DNA of 64,000 bases from Streptomyces sp. NBC_00239 (GTDB lineage Bacteria; Actinomycetota; Actinomycetes; Streptomycetales; Streptomycetaceae): the NCBI RefSeq assembly GCF_036194065.1, contig NZ_CP108095.1:1550001-1614000 (forward strand), in the 5' to 3' direction. A program made the translations under genes and the position numbers. Positions 25,396 to 34,731 of the stretch are shown here, piece after piece. The notes beneath the pieces are model-generated. The model was not told the DNA's origin. It made no database searches and saw nothing but the letters and a program-made list of their open reading frames with translations. Position 1 is the stretch's first letter; every line of letters starts with the position of its first letter.

Positions 25396-26136
25396 ATGAG
25401 CGAAGAGTGCTGCGACAGCGATTCGGCAGACGGTGTGCCCCGCATCTTCCGTCCCGACCTGAGGGTGGCCGACGATCCCCTGCTCACCCCGGACGACGTA
25501 CACCACCAGCGGTTCTCGACGGTGAGGCTCCGCGAGGGCTACGCCCTCGGCGAGGTGGACGAGTTCCTGCACGCCGTGGAATCCTCCCTGGCGCGCCTGT
25601 TCAGAGAGAACGAAGCGCTGCGGCAACAGGTAGCCGTAGTCGGCGCGCTCGCCGCGCATCATCCCACGAGCAGCGGAGACCAGGCCCAGCGCGTCCTCAC
25701 GTTGGCCGACCGAACCGCCGGCGACGTCATCACGCAAGCGGGCGCCGAAGCCACGCGCATAGTCCTGCAGGCGCAGACCCAGGCTCAGGAAGTCGAAGGC
25801 GAGGCCCGCGCTCGAGCCACCCAAATCGAGCAGGAGGCTCACAACCAGGCGGCCGCCGTGGAGAACGGACTCCACTCGAAGCGAAGCGAACTGCAGTCCC
25901 TGCAACAGGCATGCCGCGAGCTCGAACGGAAGGTGGCGAGCCTGCGCAGTCTGACCGCGGAATACCGAGAGCGCCTGCGCGCGAACCTCGACGGCCAGCT
26001 CGACGCCATCGAGCAGTCGGCGACCGAGGTCCTCGAAGCCGTTCCGCCGCAGGGACGCCAGCCCTGGCAGGCGCCGGACGCCGAGACCTACCGCCCGGAG
26101 ATCACCTCCTACTCGGTGGAACGAAAGACCGGCTGA
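25396..26136 (+). CDS. DivIVA-domain coiled-coil protein in a metal operon
   Basis: This 246-residue protein has a Cys pair at the N-terminus (EECCDSD) and the DivIVA motif LLTPDDVHHQRF then VRLREGYALGEVDEFLHAVE, which in DivIVA/Wag31 binds curved membrane at poles. From about residue 75 a long Gln/Glu/Arg/Ala coiled coil follows (TQAQEVEGEARARATQIEQE), ending in a polar tail. It is much shorter than the polar-growth DivIVA of Streptomyces. Its place between a ZIP-like gene and a Cys/His-rich protein suggests it localises a metal-handling complex, an inference only. Confidence 0.85.
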   Translation: MSEECCDSDSADGVPRIFRPDLRVADDPLLTPDDVHHQRFSTVRLREGYALGEVDEFLHAVESSLARLFRENEALRQQVAVVGALAAHHPTSSGDQAQRVLTLADRTAGDVITQAGAEATRIVLQAQTQAQEVEGEARARATQIEQEAHNQAAAVENGLHSKRSELQSLQQACRELERKVASLRSLTAEYRERLRANLDGQLDAIEQSATEVLEAVPPQGRQPWQAPDAETYRPEITSYSVERKTG

Positions 26137-26223
26137 TCCGGCCATGCCCCGCGAGCGGTCACCACCGCCTTCGGCAACACCCTCCTCCCCCAAGGTCGAA
26201 CGAACAGACGACGAAGGAGCAGC

Positions 26224-26457
26224 ATGACGACGCATCAGCCCTGCACGGGAGCCCACCCCGAGGTGGCCTCGATCGGCGCCGCGACTCACTGCCACGGCGA
26301 GGCACACGCCACGCAGGAGACCGCGCCCTGCGAGGGGAACGCGCACCACCACCACGAGGCCGCAGCCCACGAGGCCGACCACGCCGACGGCGCCGGAGAC
26401 GGCACCTGTTCGCCGGGCTGCCCCCAGGCCGGCAGCGCCGAAGCGGATCCCGCCTGA
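26224..26457 (+). CDS. Cys/His-rich small metal-binding protein
   Basis: This 77-residue protein contains 11 His and 5 Cys, with 11 Glu/Asp; notable are HCHGEAH, NAHHHHEAAAHEADH and TCSPGC. No membrane segment or signal is present, so it should be cytoplasmic. The composition fits metal buffering, like bacterial metallothioneins, but the Cys pattern matches neither SmtA nor MymT as known to me. GAAGGAG 4 nt before the ATG is a strong ribosome site, arguing that this short gene is real. It is the last gene of the CDF/ZIP/DivIVA operon. Confidence 0.75.
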   Translation: MTTHQPCTGAHPEVASIGAATHCHGEAHATQETAPCEGNAHHHHEAAAHEADHADGAGDGTCSPGCPQAGSAEADPA

Positions 26458-27069
26458 CCGCGGCACCACAACATCCGCTGCGCCGTACTGATCGCGGGGC
26501 ATGCGACATTGCTTTCGCGTGCTCCTTGAGATGGGCCGCAGCCCGGATGCCGGGCGGCGATCCGTAGCCACCAGAGCGGACTGCAGCCCCGAGACCGTGG
26601 GGCACCCCGACCGGGGGCAGTTGCGGAGCCGTCGCCCGCACCGGCTATGCAATCGGCCATGGCGTCGCGGAGCAGAAGAGCGACGTCGTGGTCTTCCTCG
26701 CTGCGGTTCGACCGCGCGGTCACAGCCCGGGAGCCCTTCCGAAGACCAGCGGCGGAGCTGCCTCACCAGCTTCTCGAACCGGTCCATCGCAACGCGACGA
26801 GCATCTCCACCCGAGCGGGCTCGGCCGGCCCGCTCATACAGGAAAAACGCCCGATCCGAGCCTTCCGTAACAGCCTTTAGCCGAAGTTGCTCAACCTGCG
26901 CCGCTCCTAGGCAGGTGGCACTACCGTCCACATCTCACCCTGTCACCGCCCGTGCCCGTGCCCGCCCTGTCGCCCCAGATGAGCCGTCCCTTCCGGCCGC
27001 TACGCCGCACGACTGAGTTCCGCAAGGCGATGCCGCTGCTGACGACCGTCACCCCGGAGACTGCCCTTC
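26458..27069. other. no clear gene; possible decayed minus-strand gene
   Basis: On the minus strand from about 26931 one frame reads VEQLRLKAVTEGSDRAFFLY and DRFEKLVRQLRRW. A second frame continues near 26723 with NRSEEDHDVALLLRDAMAD. The two would join through a single frameshift into a small protein of unknown family, so this may be a broken gene. No promoter for the downstream CopC-CopD gene was identified. Confidence 0.35.
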
Positions 27070-28992
27070 ATGCACGCTGGATTGCCTCCCACAAGGAGGA
27101 CGCTGACCGTCGTAGCGCTGGTCGCTACCGTGCTCGCCCTGCTCCTCGGCGGGGCCGGCTCCGCCTTCGCGCACACCAGCCTCAGCGCCTCCGATCCCGC
27201 AGAGGGCACGGTGCTCAAGACGGCCCCGGAGCAAGTCACGCTCACCTTCACCGAGTCGGTCGGCCTCTCCGACGACTCACTGAGAGTGCTTTCACCGGAC
27301 AACGAGCGCGTGAACCCGCGCCCCGCGCAGCATGCGGACGACAAGGGGAACACCGCCCGGGTAGCGCTCTCCGGCAAGCTGCCCCAGGGCACGTACACGG
27401 TGGCTTGGCGGGTCGTCTCCGCCGACAGCCACCCGATCTCAGGCGCGTTCATCTTCTCCGTCGGCAAGCCGTCTGGGACCACCGCCGTGGTGGCGACCGG
27501 CTCACCGGACGACACGGCCGCCAGCCGCATCTATGACTTCTTCCGCTACGTCGCCTACAGCGGCCTCGCCCTCCTCGTCGGAGCTGCCGCGTTCGTCCTC
27601 GTGTGCTGGCCCACCGCGGGCGGGGTCCGCCCGGTGCGCCGACTGCTGGTTGCCGGGTGGGGAGCGCTGGTGGTGTCCACCATCGCCCTGTTCCTGCTGC
27701 GCGGCCCGTACGAGACGGCCGGCCCGCTGACGTCTGCGTTCGACCTGTCTCAGCTGGGCCGAACCCTCACCGGGAGGCCCGGGGGCGCACTGATCGCACG
27801 CCTCGTGCTGCTCGCGGTGGCCGCGATGTTGCTGAAACGGTTGTCCGTACGACTGCGCGGTCTGGGTGACGAATCGCATCCGCGGGACCTCGGCCCCCGT
27901 GTCCGCCTCGCCGGATCACTGCTCGCCTTGGGCCTCGCGCTGACCTGGGCCGCTGCCGAGCACGCCTCAGCCGGCATCCAGGTGCCTCTGGCCGTTCCCG
28001 TCGCTGTGCTGCACCTGCTGGCCATGGGGGTCTGGCTGGGCGGCCTGATCCCTCTGGTGATCATCCTTCGGCACCGAGCGCCCGACAACGGCGAAATCCC
28101 AGCGTCCGCGATCGCCCGCTTCTCGACTCTGGCCTTCAGCGCCGTCGCCGTTCTGGTCGGCACCGGGGTGTACCAGTCCTGGCGGCAGGTCGGCTCCTGG
28201 CAAGCGCTGTCCACCACGTCGTACGGCAGGACCCTCAGCATCAAGATCGCCGCCGTGGTCCTGGTGCTGTGCGTGGCGTCCTTCTCGCGCCGGTGGACCG
28301 CCTGCCTCATCCACGAGGCGCCGCCGGCCATGGAGGCACTGACGGTGCCCGAACCCAAACACGTGAGAGTCGCCCAGACGGTCGGCGCGCCGACTTCCCC
28401 GGCGGCAACAGACCACCCCAGCACACCCGATGCACCCGGCGGGGGCGAGCCGGGCCACGACGTCGAGCCTCCCGGCTTCGAGGCTGACAGGTACCGGCGC
28501 AGACTGCGCCGCACGGTGGCTGCCGAAGCAGCACTCAGTGTCCTGGTCTTGGCGATCACCACCCTGCTCACCGGCACCCAGCCCAGCCGCGCTGCTGCCG
28601 CAGAGATGGCCGCGGCAGCCAATGCACAGGAGCCGCAGGCGAAGGTGGTCACGATCCCGTTCGACATGGGGACGGCCAACCATCGGGGCACGGTGCAGAT
28701 CACGCTGGCGCCGGGGCGCGTCGGCGAGAACACGGTCGAGGCCGTGGTGTTCTCCGGGGACGGCGGCATCGCTGCAGTGCCCGAACTCCGCCTCACCCTC
28801 ACCCAGGAAGAGCTGGGAATCGGCCCGCTCGACGCCAGGCTCAAGAACCAGAAGGGGTACTGGGCCGCCTACGACCTGCGACTACCCATCGCTGGTGAGT
28901 GGACCATGAACCTCACGGTGCGCACCACAGAGATCGATCAAGTCACCGTGCACGAGACCATTCGCATCACGTCGTCACCGCGGTTGCGGTGA
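27070..28992 (+). CDS. CopC-CopD fusion copper protein (YcnJ-like)
   Basis: This 640-residue protein has a signal peptide cut at AFA to leave His first (HTSLSASDP), the N-terminal copper ligand of CopC. The CopC domain spans about residues 35-130, ending with WRVVSADSHPISGAF, which holds the second His. Eight or so membrane helices of a CopD domain follow (LLAMGVWLGGLIPLV, GVYQSWRQVGSW). A Pro/Ser/Asp linker and a C-terminal beta-rich extracytoplasmic domain (about residues 520-640) complete it. CopC-CopD proteins bind and probably import copper. The standalone YcnI-like protein is at 15.1 kb. Confidence 0.92.
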   Translation: MHAGLPPTRRTLTVVALVATVLALLLGGAGSAFAHTSLSASDPAEGTVLKTAPEQVTLTFTESVGLSDDSLRVLSPDNERVNPRPAQHADDKGNTARVALSGKLPQGTYTVAWRVVSADSHPISGAFIFSVGKPSGTTAVVATGSPDDTAASRIYDFFRYVAYSGLALLVGAAAFVLVCWPTAGGVRPVRRLLVAGWGALVVSTIALFLLRGPYETAGPLTSAFDLSQLGRTLTGRPGGALIARLVLLAVAAMLLKRLSVRLRGLGDESHPRDLGPRVRLAGSLLALGLALTWAAAEHASAGIQVPLAVPVAVLHLLAMGVWLGGLIPLVIILRHRAPDNGEIPASAIARFSTLAFSAVAVLVGTGVYQSWRQVGSWQALSTTSYGRTLSIKIAAVVLVLCVASFSRRWTACLIHEAPPAMEALTVPEPKHVRVAQTVGAPTSPAATDHPSTPDAPGGGEPGHDVEPPGFEADRYRRRLRRTVAAEAALSVLVLAITTLLTGTQPSRAAAAEMAAAANAQEPQAKVVTIPFDMGTANHRGTVQITLAPGRVGENTVEAVVFSGDGGIAAVPELRLTLTQEELGIGPLDARLKNQKGYWAAYDLRLPIAGEWTMNLTVRTTEIDQVTVHETIRITSSPRLR

Positions 28993-29256
28993 CTGCCTAT
29001 ACCGTCCCAGGGGGAACGTTGACCGCCGTCGCCAGTGAGAGCTCCAGCCCCGCCCCGGGCGTCTCGCCATGCCTCAGCCCGGTGTTCGCCGGCCGCCCGG
29101 TTGCAGGCGCCCAGTGCGAGGCCTTCACGGGGCCCGGGGCGAACGGCTCGGTGAGCTGAGATGCGCCGGAACGCGACCGGGCCCGCTGAGCAGCAGCCGC
29201 ACAACATACGTATTTACGTAGACATCACGCATGTACCTGCCACGAGAGGGCGCCCG

Positions 29257-29760
29257 ATGGATCAACCGTCGCACCCGGTCTCCATCCGTAACGCCGGTAT
29301 GCGGCGCAGCCGCGTACTCATCGGGCCGGTCCTGGCCGTTGCCGGCGCGTTGCTGATCGCCGGTTGCGGCGGGGGCACCGAGCCCGACGCTGCAGCATCC
29401 GTCGAGCGATCGGCAGCCAGTGCTAGCCCGAGCATCACGACCGCCCCGCCCAGGACCGTGCAGCAATTGGCCTCGGCCGTCGGCTGCACGGCTGAAATCA
29501 CCTTGAAGGCCGCCGACTACCGCCAGGCCACCTGCAAGACCGCCCAGGCGGACTATGTGTTCGTGGACTTCGACACCGCCGAGGGGCAGCGCGCCTGGCT
29601 GGACTACGCGCAGTTGTACGGCGGGGTCTATCTGGTCGGCGATCGCTGGGCGCTCTCGGCGAAATCCAAGGAGTACATGGAGTCCCTGCGGGCCACGCTC
29701 GGCGGCACCGTCGAGGAGAGGGGCGCCTTCGGCGCCTCTCCGGCCCCGAGCAGCCCATAG
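29257..29760 (+). CDS. lipoprotein of unknown function
   Basis: This 167-residue protein has a lipobox LIAGC at about residue 38, followed by a Ser/Ala/Thr linker. A compact domain then starts VQQLASAVGCTAEITLKAA, with a second Cys in ATCKTAQADYVFVDF, so a disulfide is likely. The ATG at 29257 follows GAGAGGGCGCCCG; the ATG at 29299 is also possible. It follows the CopC-CopD gene by about 260 bp, in which a TACGTA-rich promoter-like stretch lies near 29208. Function unknown. Confidence 0.75.
   Translation: MDQPSHPVSIRNAGMRRSRVLIGPVLAVAGALLIAGCGGGTEPDAAASVERSAASASPSITTAPPRTVQQLASAVGCTAEITLKAADYRQATCKTAQADYVFVDFDTAEGQRAWLDYAQLYGGVYLVGDRWALSAKSKEYMESLRATLGGTVEERGAFGASPAPSSP
29718..29740 (+). 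terminator. stem-loop overlapping the lipoprotein stop region
   Basis: GGCGCC (29722-29727) pairs with GGCGCC (29731-29736) over a TTC loop, with the lower stem AGG/TCT extending it. It lies within the last codons of the lipoprotein gene, a place where streptomycete terminators sometimes start. Confidence 0.4.
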
Positions 29761-30099
29761 GCAGTCGGCCCAGCACTGTGACGGCCGGGCGGACAGATAC
29801 GAGCAGTGACTGCGGGACCGGAGCCGGGTGTGAATGTTTGCGGTCGCCGGACCGCTGCCGCCGGTCGGCGGGTCCGCTGCGCGCTGGATGCAGCTCGGGC
29901 CGTGAACGCGCCAGGATTCTATCCGGCGGCCGGAATCCGCTGTCCAGCAGCCCCGTTGTCGATCACAGGAAGCAGCTTGAGGCTGCGCGGCCCCTCAGGG
30001 GCCCTCGGCCGACCTGCGCCTCACACAGGCCCACTCAGCAACTGACTCCAGGTGGCACTCCATCAGAACGAGCATCAAATGAGCGTCCGCGCCATTTGA
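29761..30099. other. no recognisable gene
   Basis: About 340 bp between the lipoprotein gene and a convergent hypothetical gene. The open frames lack ribosome sites and domain features. No repeat or palindrome of note was seen. Confidence 0.4.
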
Positions 30100-30375
30100 T
30101 CACCTGCGCCAGGAGAAGCCGTGCTCTTCCGGGCCGCGCGGACTCCAGCCGTTCAAGTACAGCTTCAGCTCCTCTGGATCGGGCTCGCGGGGCGCCGACA
30201 TCCCGGGCAGCTCCCGCAGGGGGTCCAGGGATCTTGCGTAGGCCCGGGCCCACTCCAGCCACTGCCGGGTGGAGTCTGCTTCCGGGGCTGCCGAATCGAT
30301 CGGGAACAAGTCGAGGCATCCGCCGCATGGGAGCTCCGTCGAAGCTGACGCCCAGTGCCACGCAGCGACGGTCAT
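30100..30375 (-). CDS. small hypothetical protein
   Basis: This 91-residue protein starts at ATG 30375, preceded by TAGGACCC. It has ELPCGGCLDLFPIDSAAPE (a CxxC motif) near the N-terminus and DSTRQWLEWARAYARSL in the middle. The C-terminus, DPEELKLYLNGWSPRG, looks folded. The amino-acid mix is that of a soluble protein, and no family is recognised. It lies next to the dispersed repeat at 30463 and may belong to the same acquired segment. Confidence 0.5.
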   Translation of the reverse strand: MTVAAWHWASASTELPCGGCLDLFPIDSAAPEADSTRQWLEWARAYARSLDPLRELPGMSAPREPDPEELKLYLNGWSPRGPEEHGFSWRR

Positions 30376-30462
30376 GGGTCCTACATGGGGTGACAATTGC
30401 GCACGGTTGCCTCTCCGGCTTCCACTCGGGGCCGCGGACAAACAGGCGCTACTGCGCCTCTA

Positions 30463-30620
30463 AGTGGAGCAAGATCCGGGCCAGTTACGGGCCAGCACCG
30501 CCCGATCGACGACGGATCCTCTATTTTGCCTGGTCAGGACCGGTGTGGCGCGTGTACCACCAGCACTCGAAGAGCGTTTTTTGTAGCTACTCCCCCAAGA
30601 AATTGGGTTTCTTCTAGGAG
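30463..30620 (+). repeat. dispersed degenerate repeat, copy a
   Basis: This segment has AAGATCCGGGCCA then CGGGCCA (30471-30495), TTTTGCCTGGTCAG (30533-30546), GTACCACCAGCA (30557-30568) followed by CGAAGAG, and CCCCCAAGAA near 30596. The first, second and third motifs recur at 58394-58497 (copy c). The first and the CCCCCAAGAA motif recur at 53676-53915 (copy b). All three are in the same orientation. It probably marks an integration or recombination footprint of an unrecognised element. Confidence 0.55.
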
Positions 30621-30749
30621 CCCAAAACGGGTGCATGGAGCGGCGGGCGGCGGCATCCGGCACTCGCTGGGGGTGATCAGGCGGGCGGTGTCGTATGCGA
30701 CGCCCGCCAGGATCAGCGCGGCGGCGAGGACAGCTATCAGTGCGGTCAT
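30534..30749 (-). CDS. small membrane protein, 3' end probably replaced by repeat a
   Basis: This 71-residue frame starts at ATG 30749 after AGGTGGGCGCC. Residues 1-17 are a hydrophobic helix (MTALIAVLAAALILAGVAY). From about residue 38 onward the coding bases lie in the dispersed repeat, so the C-terminus is likely foreign. It follows the DUF2933 gene by 33 bp in the same direction and was probably the third small membrane protein of that operon before truncation. Confidence 0.45.
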   Translation of the reverse strand: MTALIAVLAAALILAGVAYDTARLITPSECRMPPPAAPCTRFGLLEETQFLGGVATKNALRVLVVHAPHRS

Positions 30750-30782
30750 GGCGCCCACCTGCTTGACTCGGCCAGCCGCGCC

Positions 30783-31025
30783 TCAGGTGCGGCCGGGCCC
30801 GGTCGGGTGGTCGTGCTTGCCCAGCTGATCCTTCTCCGCCGAGTCGTGGCCTGCGTGGCCGTCGGAGTCGCGCATGCCGCGCATCATGAAGAACATCATC
30901 AGCGGGCAGGCGGCGACGAGCGCGAGCCAGGCCAGCGTCCCGAGCGGGACGCCGAACGCCAGGGCGCCCACGAACGCGATCGCGGCGGCTAGGGCGTACA
31001 GCCCGTAATTGCGGTTGGTGTTCAC
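30783..31025 (-). CDS. DUF2933-like small membrane protein
   Basis: The GTG at 31025, with GGGAGG 5 nt upstream, gives 80 residues. There are two membrane helices (NYGLYALAAAIAFVGALAF and LALVAACPLMMFFMM), then a His/Asp/Lys-rich cytoplasmic or outer tail (DGHAGHDSAEKDQLGKHDH). The CPLMMFFMM helix and His tail are typical of DUF2933 proteins next to copper ATPases. It is the second gene after the SHOCT protein and divergent from the P-type ATPase at 31543. Confidence 0.75.
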   Translation of the reverse strand: MNTNRNYGLYALAAAIAFVGALAFGVPLGTLAWLALVAACPLMMFFMMRGMRDSDGHAGHDSAEKDQLGKHDHPTGPGRT

Positions 31026-31074
31026 GGTGACCTCCCTCAAGAGCGACGGCTCCACCCGGGTGTGGGCGAGCCGG

Positions 31075-31344
31075 TTACGGGGCGTTCGGCGGGCTGGTTC
31101 GGAGGGCGGCCCGGAGGCGCCGGTACTCGTCTTCGTCGACCTCCCCGCGGGCCAGGCGCTGGCCGAGGATCTGCTCGGGTGTCGGCGCGGTGGGGGCGGG
31201 GGCATGGGTGTGCTCGTGGGGGCGGTTCAGGGCCTTGAAGAGGAGTACCGCCGCCGTGATGATCAGCGCCCAGAACAGGATCATGCTGGCCGTCATCGCG
31301 AACCAGCCCCACCCGCTGACATCGTGGTCGTACCAGAACATCAT
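31075..31344 (-). CDS. SHOCT-domain small membrane protein
   Basis: The ATG at 31344 has AGGTGAG at good spacing; a GTG at 31350 would add two residues. The 89-residue protein has one membrane helix (ASMILFWALIITAAVLLF), a His-rich stretch (RPHEHTHAP) and a C-terminal SHOCT motif, EQILGQRLARGEVDEDEYRRL. SHOCT peptides often accompany copper genes and are thought to mediate oligomerisation. It begins an operon of small membrane proteins divergent from the ATPase gene. Confidence 0.8.
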   Translation of the reverse strand: MMFWYDHDVSGWGWFAMTASMILFWALIITAAVLLFKALNRPHEHTHAPAPTAPTPEQILGQRLARGEVDEDEYRRLRAALRTSPPNAP

Positions 31345-31542
31345 CACCACTCACCTGCCTGACCGGCCCGGGCACGGGGCCCGGACCACGGGGCTTGTCT
31401 GCCTACTGGCATCATGCGGCCGCCCAGGGAGTGAGGACTGGGGCTGAATGGTCCCTTGCTGGTGCCGGGTGGTCCCTGCGCACCGCCGCATGGGGTGGGC
31501 GCATGCTGGAAGGGACGATGCCGAGCAGGGAGGCGAGGGCCC

Positions 31543-34353
31543 ATGGGCGCCGTCGATGTCACCGTCGTCGTGGCCGCCGTTGTGTTGATCGGCGGTCTGG
31601 GCTGGTACTTCTTCGGCCCGCGCCGCGCCGGGGCCGCCCGGCTGGAGGGCGGGCTGCAGCGGGTGGACGTGACCGTCCGGGGCGGCTATAGCCCGAATCT
31701 GATCAAGGTCCGCCAGGGTACGCCGCTGGAGATTGTCTTCGACCGGCAGGAATCCGGGGAGTGCACCTCCCGGGTTGTCTTCCCGGATCTGAAGGTCAGC
31801 GCCGGGCTGCCCGCCCACACGCGTACTACCGTGCGCCTGATACCGGACCGGCCCGGGACGTTCGGCTTCGCCTGCGGCATGAACATGATCCAAGGCACGC
31901 TGCTCGTCGAGCCGGACGGGCAGCCCGAATCCGCGTCGCTGCCTTCGACCGGCCACAGCACCGCCACCGCGCGCGACAGCGGCCCGCCGACCGCAGTGGA
32001 GCGGTCGGCGGCCGAGGCGGAGGCGGCGGATGTCGCCGAGCGCCGGGCGGAGATCAAGGATCTGACCCGCCGAGTCGCCGTCGGGGCGGTGCTGACCGCG
32101 CCGGTGCTGTTCGCAGTGATGGCGCACGAGCTGTTCGGGGCCGACTGGGTGCCGGGGTGGATGCTGAACCACTGGGTGCAGCTGACACTGATCACCCCGG
32201 TGATGTTCTACACCGGCTGGCCGATCCACGTGACCGGCTGGCTGACCCTGCGCCACCGTGCCGCCGACATGAATTCCCTGATCACCCTCGGTACGAGTGC
32301 CGCCTACGGCTACAGCCTCCTGGTCACCGCCGCGCCCGCCCTCCTGCCTGAGCACGTGCGCGAGGTCTACTTCGAAGCGGTCGGCGTGATCCTGACGCTG
32401 ATCCTGCTCGGTCGGCTCCTGGAGGCCCGCGCGAAGGCCGGCACCGGTGAGGCCATCCGCGCCCTGCTGGGCCTGCAGGCTCGCACCGCCCGCGTCGTAC
32501 GGGACGGCGAAGAGACCGAGATCCCGGTCGAGGACGTAGCGGTCGGTGACGTGGTCGTCATCCGGCCGGGCGAGAAGATCCCCGTCGACGCCGAGGTCCT
32601 GTCCGGCTCCTCCGCCGTGGACGAGTCTATGGTGACCGGCGAGCCCATTCCGGTGACCAAACGGTCCGGAGACACCGTCATCGGCGCCACAGTCAACGGC
32701 ACCGGATCCTTGCGCGTACGGGCGGCCAAGGTCGGTGCGGACACGATGCTCGCCCAAATCATCCGCCTCGTCCAGGCCGCGCAGGCATCCAAGGCTCCCA
32801 TCCAGCGCCTTGCCGATGCGGTCTCGGCCTATTTCGTGCCCGCCGTCATCGCCATCGCGATCGCCACGTTCGCCATCTGGTACACCGTCGGCCCGGCCCC
32901 GGCCCTTACCCTGGCCCTGGTCTCCGCGGTTGCCGTACTGATCATCGCCTGCCCCTGCGCTCTCGGGCTCGCCACCCCGCTGTCCGTAATGGTGGGCACC
33001 GGCAAGGGCGCCCAGGCAGGCATCCTCATCCGCTCCGCCGAAGCCCTGGAGACCGCCCACAAGCTCGACACGGTCGTACTCGACAAGACCGGCACCGTCA
33101 CCGAAGGCCGACCGGTCCTCACCGACATCCACACCGCAAACGGCTTCAACGAGAACGAGCTGCTGCGACTGGTGGCCGCTGCTGAGGAAGTGAGCGAACA
33201 CCCCCTGGCCCAGGCCGTCGTCACCGGAGCCCGCGAGCGCGGGCTGACCTGGCCGGCCGCGACCGGCTTCGACTCCGTCACCGGCAAAGGCGTTCGGGCC
33301 GAAGTCGACGGTCGCACCGTCCTCATCGGAACTGGGCTGCTCTTGGCGGACGCCGGCATCGACACCACCACACTCGCCCCGCACCTCACTCGGTTCTCCG
33401 CCGAAGGCAAGACACCGGTCCTCGCCGGGATCGACGGCCGCCCCGCCGGGGTCCTCGCTATCGCCGACACCGTGAAGGACGACTCCGCAGGCGCCATCGC
33501 CGCCCTGCAACACCTCGGCATCGAGGTAGTCATGCTCACCGGCGACAACGCCCGCACGGCCGCCGCGATCGCCTCCCAGGTCGGCATCACCCGCGTGCTC
33601 GCCGAGGTGCTGCCCGAGCACAAGTCCGACGAGATCCGCCGCCTGCAGGACGAAGGTCGCACCGTCGGCATGGTCGGCGACGGCATCAACGACGCCCCAG
33701 CGCTGGCCGCCGCCGACGTCGGCCTCGCGATCGGAACGGGCACCGACGTCGCCATCGAAGCCGCCGACATCACCCTCATCTCCGGCTCGCTCACCGGAGT
33801 CGTCACCGCGATCCGCCTGTCCCGCGCCACCATGCGCAACATCCGGCAGAACCTGTTCTTCGCCCTGATCTACAACGCCGTCGGCATCCCCCTCGCCGCC
33901 GGCCTTCTCTACCCCCTGTGGGGCATCCGGCTCAGCCCGATCATCGCCGCCGCGGCCATGGCACTGTCCTCCCTGTCCGTCGTCACCAACTCCTCCCGCC
34001 TGCGCCGCTGGCACACCACCCCGCTCCCGCACACCCCTCCGGCCCGCACCCAGCCCCGCGTCGAAACCCCGGCCGACCACCAGGTAGCCGAGGGCCCTTC
34101 GGAATCCGCGCCCCGTCAGGCACCCGGCGGCAGGCAGCACCGGCATCCGGACTCGGGCCGGTCGGCCCACGAGGTCGTGGACCCCGTGTGCGGCATGCAC
34201 CTGGATCCGGCCCACGCTGCGGAACACAGGACGACCAGCACGGGCACCTACTACTTCTGCTCCGCCCACTGCGCTGCCGCGTTCGACGCCGACCAGGCCC
34301 CACCGGATGTTTCAACGGCCAGCGGCGCCTCGACCCCGAAGCCCGGAGGATGA
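31543..34353 (+). CDS. cupredoxin / P1B-type Cu-ATPase / YHS fusion
   Basis: This 936-residue protein starts at ATG 31543. Residues about 8-28 are a membrane anchor. Residues about 45-125 form a cupredoxin-like domain with candidate ligands in GECTSRVVF and FACGMNM. The ATPase core follows, with CPC at 470-472 in the membrane, phosphorylation site D514 (DKTGTVTEG), TGDN and [19 protein letters not shown] and MALSSLSVV mark a Cu(I) P1B-1 pump. A His-containing linker leads to a C-terminal YHS/TRASH domain (about 880-918) with DPVCGM and YFCSAHC. Classical HMA domains are absent. It probably exports copper, with the cupredoxin as acceptor or donor. Confidence 0.92.
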   Translation: MGAVDVTVVVAAVVLIGGLGWYFFGPRRAGAARLEGGLQRVDVTVRGGYSPNLIKVRQGTPLEIVFDRQESGECTSRVVFPDLKVSAGLPAHTRTTVRLIPDRPGTFGFACGMNMIQGTLLVEPDGQPESASLPSTGHSTATARDSGPPTAVERSAAEAEAADVAERRAEIKDLTRRVAVGAVLTAPVLFAVMAHELFGADWVPGWMLNHWVQLTLITPVMFYTGWPIHVTGWLTLRHRAADMNSLITLGTSAAYGYSLLVTAAPALLPEHVREVYFEAVGVILTLILLGRLLEARAKAGTGEAIRALLGLQARTARVVRDGEETEIPVEDVAVGDVVVIRPGEKIPVDAEVLSGSSAVDESMVTGEPIPVTKRSGDTVIGATVNGTGSLRVRAAKVGADTMLAQIIRLVQAAQASKAPIQRLADAVSAYFVPAVIAIAIATFAIWYTVGPAPALTLALVSAVAVLIIACPCALGLATPLSVMVGTGKGAQAGILIRSAEALETAHKLDTVVLDKTGTVTEGRPVLTDIHTANGFNENELLRLVAAAEEVSEHPLAQAVVTGARERGLTWPAATGFDSVTGKGVRAEVDGRTVLIGTGLLLADAGIDTTTLAPHLTRFSAEGKTPVLAGIDGRPAGVLAIADTVKDDSAGAIAALQHLGIEVVMLTGDNARTAAAIASQVGITRVLAEVLPEHKSDEIRRLQDEGRTVGMVGDGINDAPALAAADVGLAIGTGTDVAIEAADITLISGSLTGVVTAIRLSRATMRNIRQNLFFALIYNAVGIPLAAGLLYPLWGIRLSPIIAAAAMALSSLSVVTNSSRLRRWHTTPLPHTPPARTQPRVETPADHQVAEGPSESAPRQAPGGRQHRHPDSGRSAHEVVDPVCGMHLDPAHAAEHRTTSTGTYYFCSAHCAAAFDADQAPPDVSTASGASTPKPGG

Positions 34354-34449
34354 CCACCCTCGGCTACATGATGAAGGCGTTGTGCCCCAGCCGCCCGTGC
34401 CAACGGCGACCGGCGAGGAACCGGCTCGCCCTGGGTCGCACCTGCGGCG

Positions 34450-34692
34450 TTGGCCTCGACGTTCGTCACGTCCGTCGCCGGAGCTTGCACGTACGCGCTC
34501 CTGTCGCTCACGGGCATGGGCGCCATAGCTCCGTACTGGCTGCTGGGTCTGGCCTGTGGCCTCGGCGGGCTGGTCGGCGGCTACGTGGGAGCGCACCTGC
34601 AGCCACGGCTTCCCGAGACCGCGCTACGACTGCTGCTGGGCGGTCTCGCCGCGGGGGTGGGCGGCCTTTACGCAGTGCAGGCTCTCGCCTGA
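34450..34692 (+). pseudogene. TauE/SafE-family permease, C-terminal fragment
   Basis: The frame reads APAALASTFVTSVAGACTY, then GGYVGAHLQPRLPETALRLLLG, as in the last two to three helices of TauE/SafE permeases. The N-terminal half is missing; upstream in-frame stops occur near 34369. No credible start or ribosome site is present. It lies about 100 bp after the ATPase gene and looks like debris of a lost neighbour. Confidence 0.65.
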
Positions 34693-34731
34693 GCCGGGGC
34701 TCGGGCGAGGGCCCGCGTACGGCAGATCGTG

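Noticed and set aside
31351..34269. Very long open frame antisense to the fusion copper ATPase
   Set aside because: It mirrors the third-codon G/C bias of the ATPase gene, has Gly/Arg/Asp-rich low-complexity sequence, no domain and no ribosome site.
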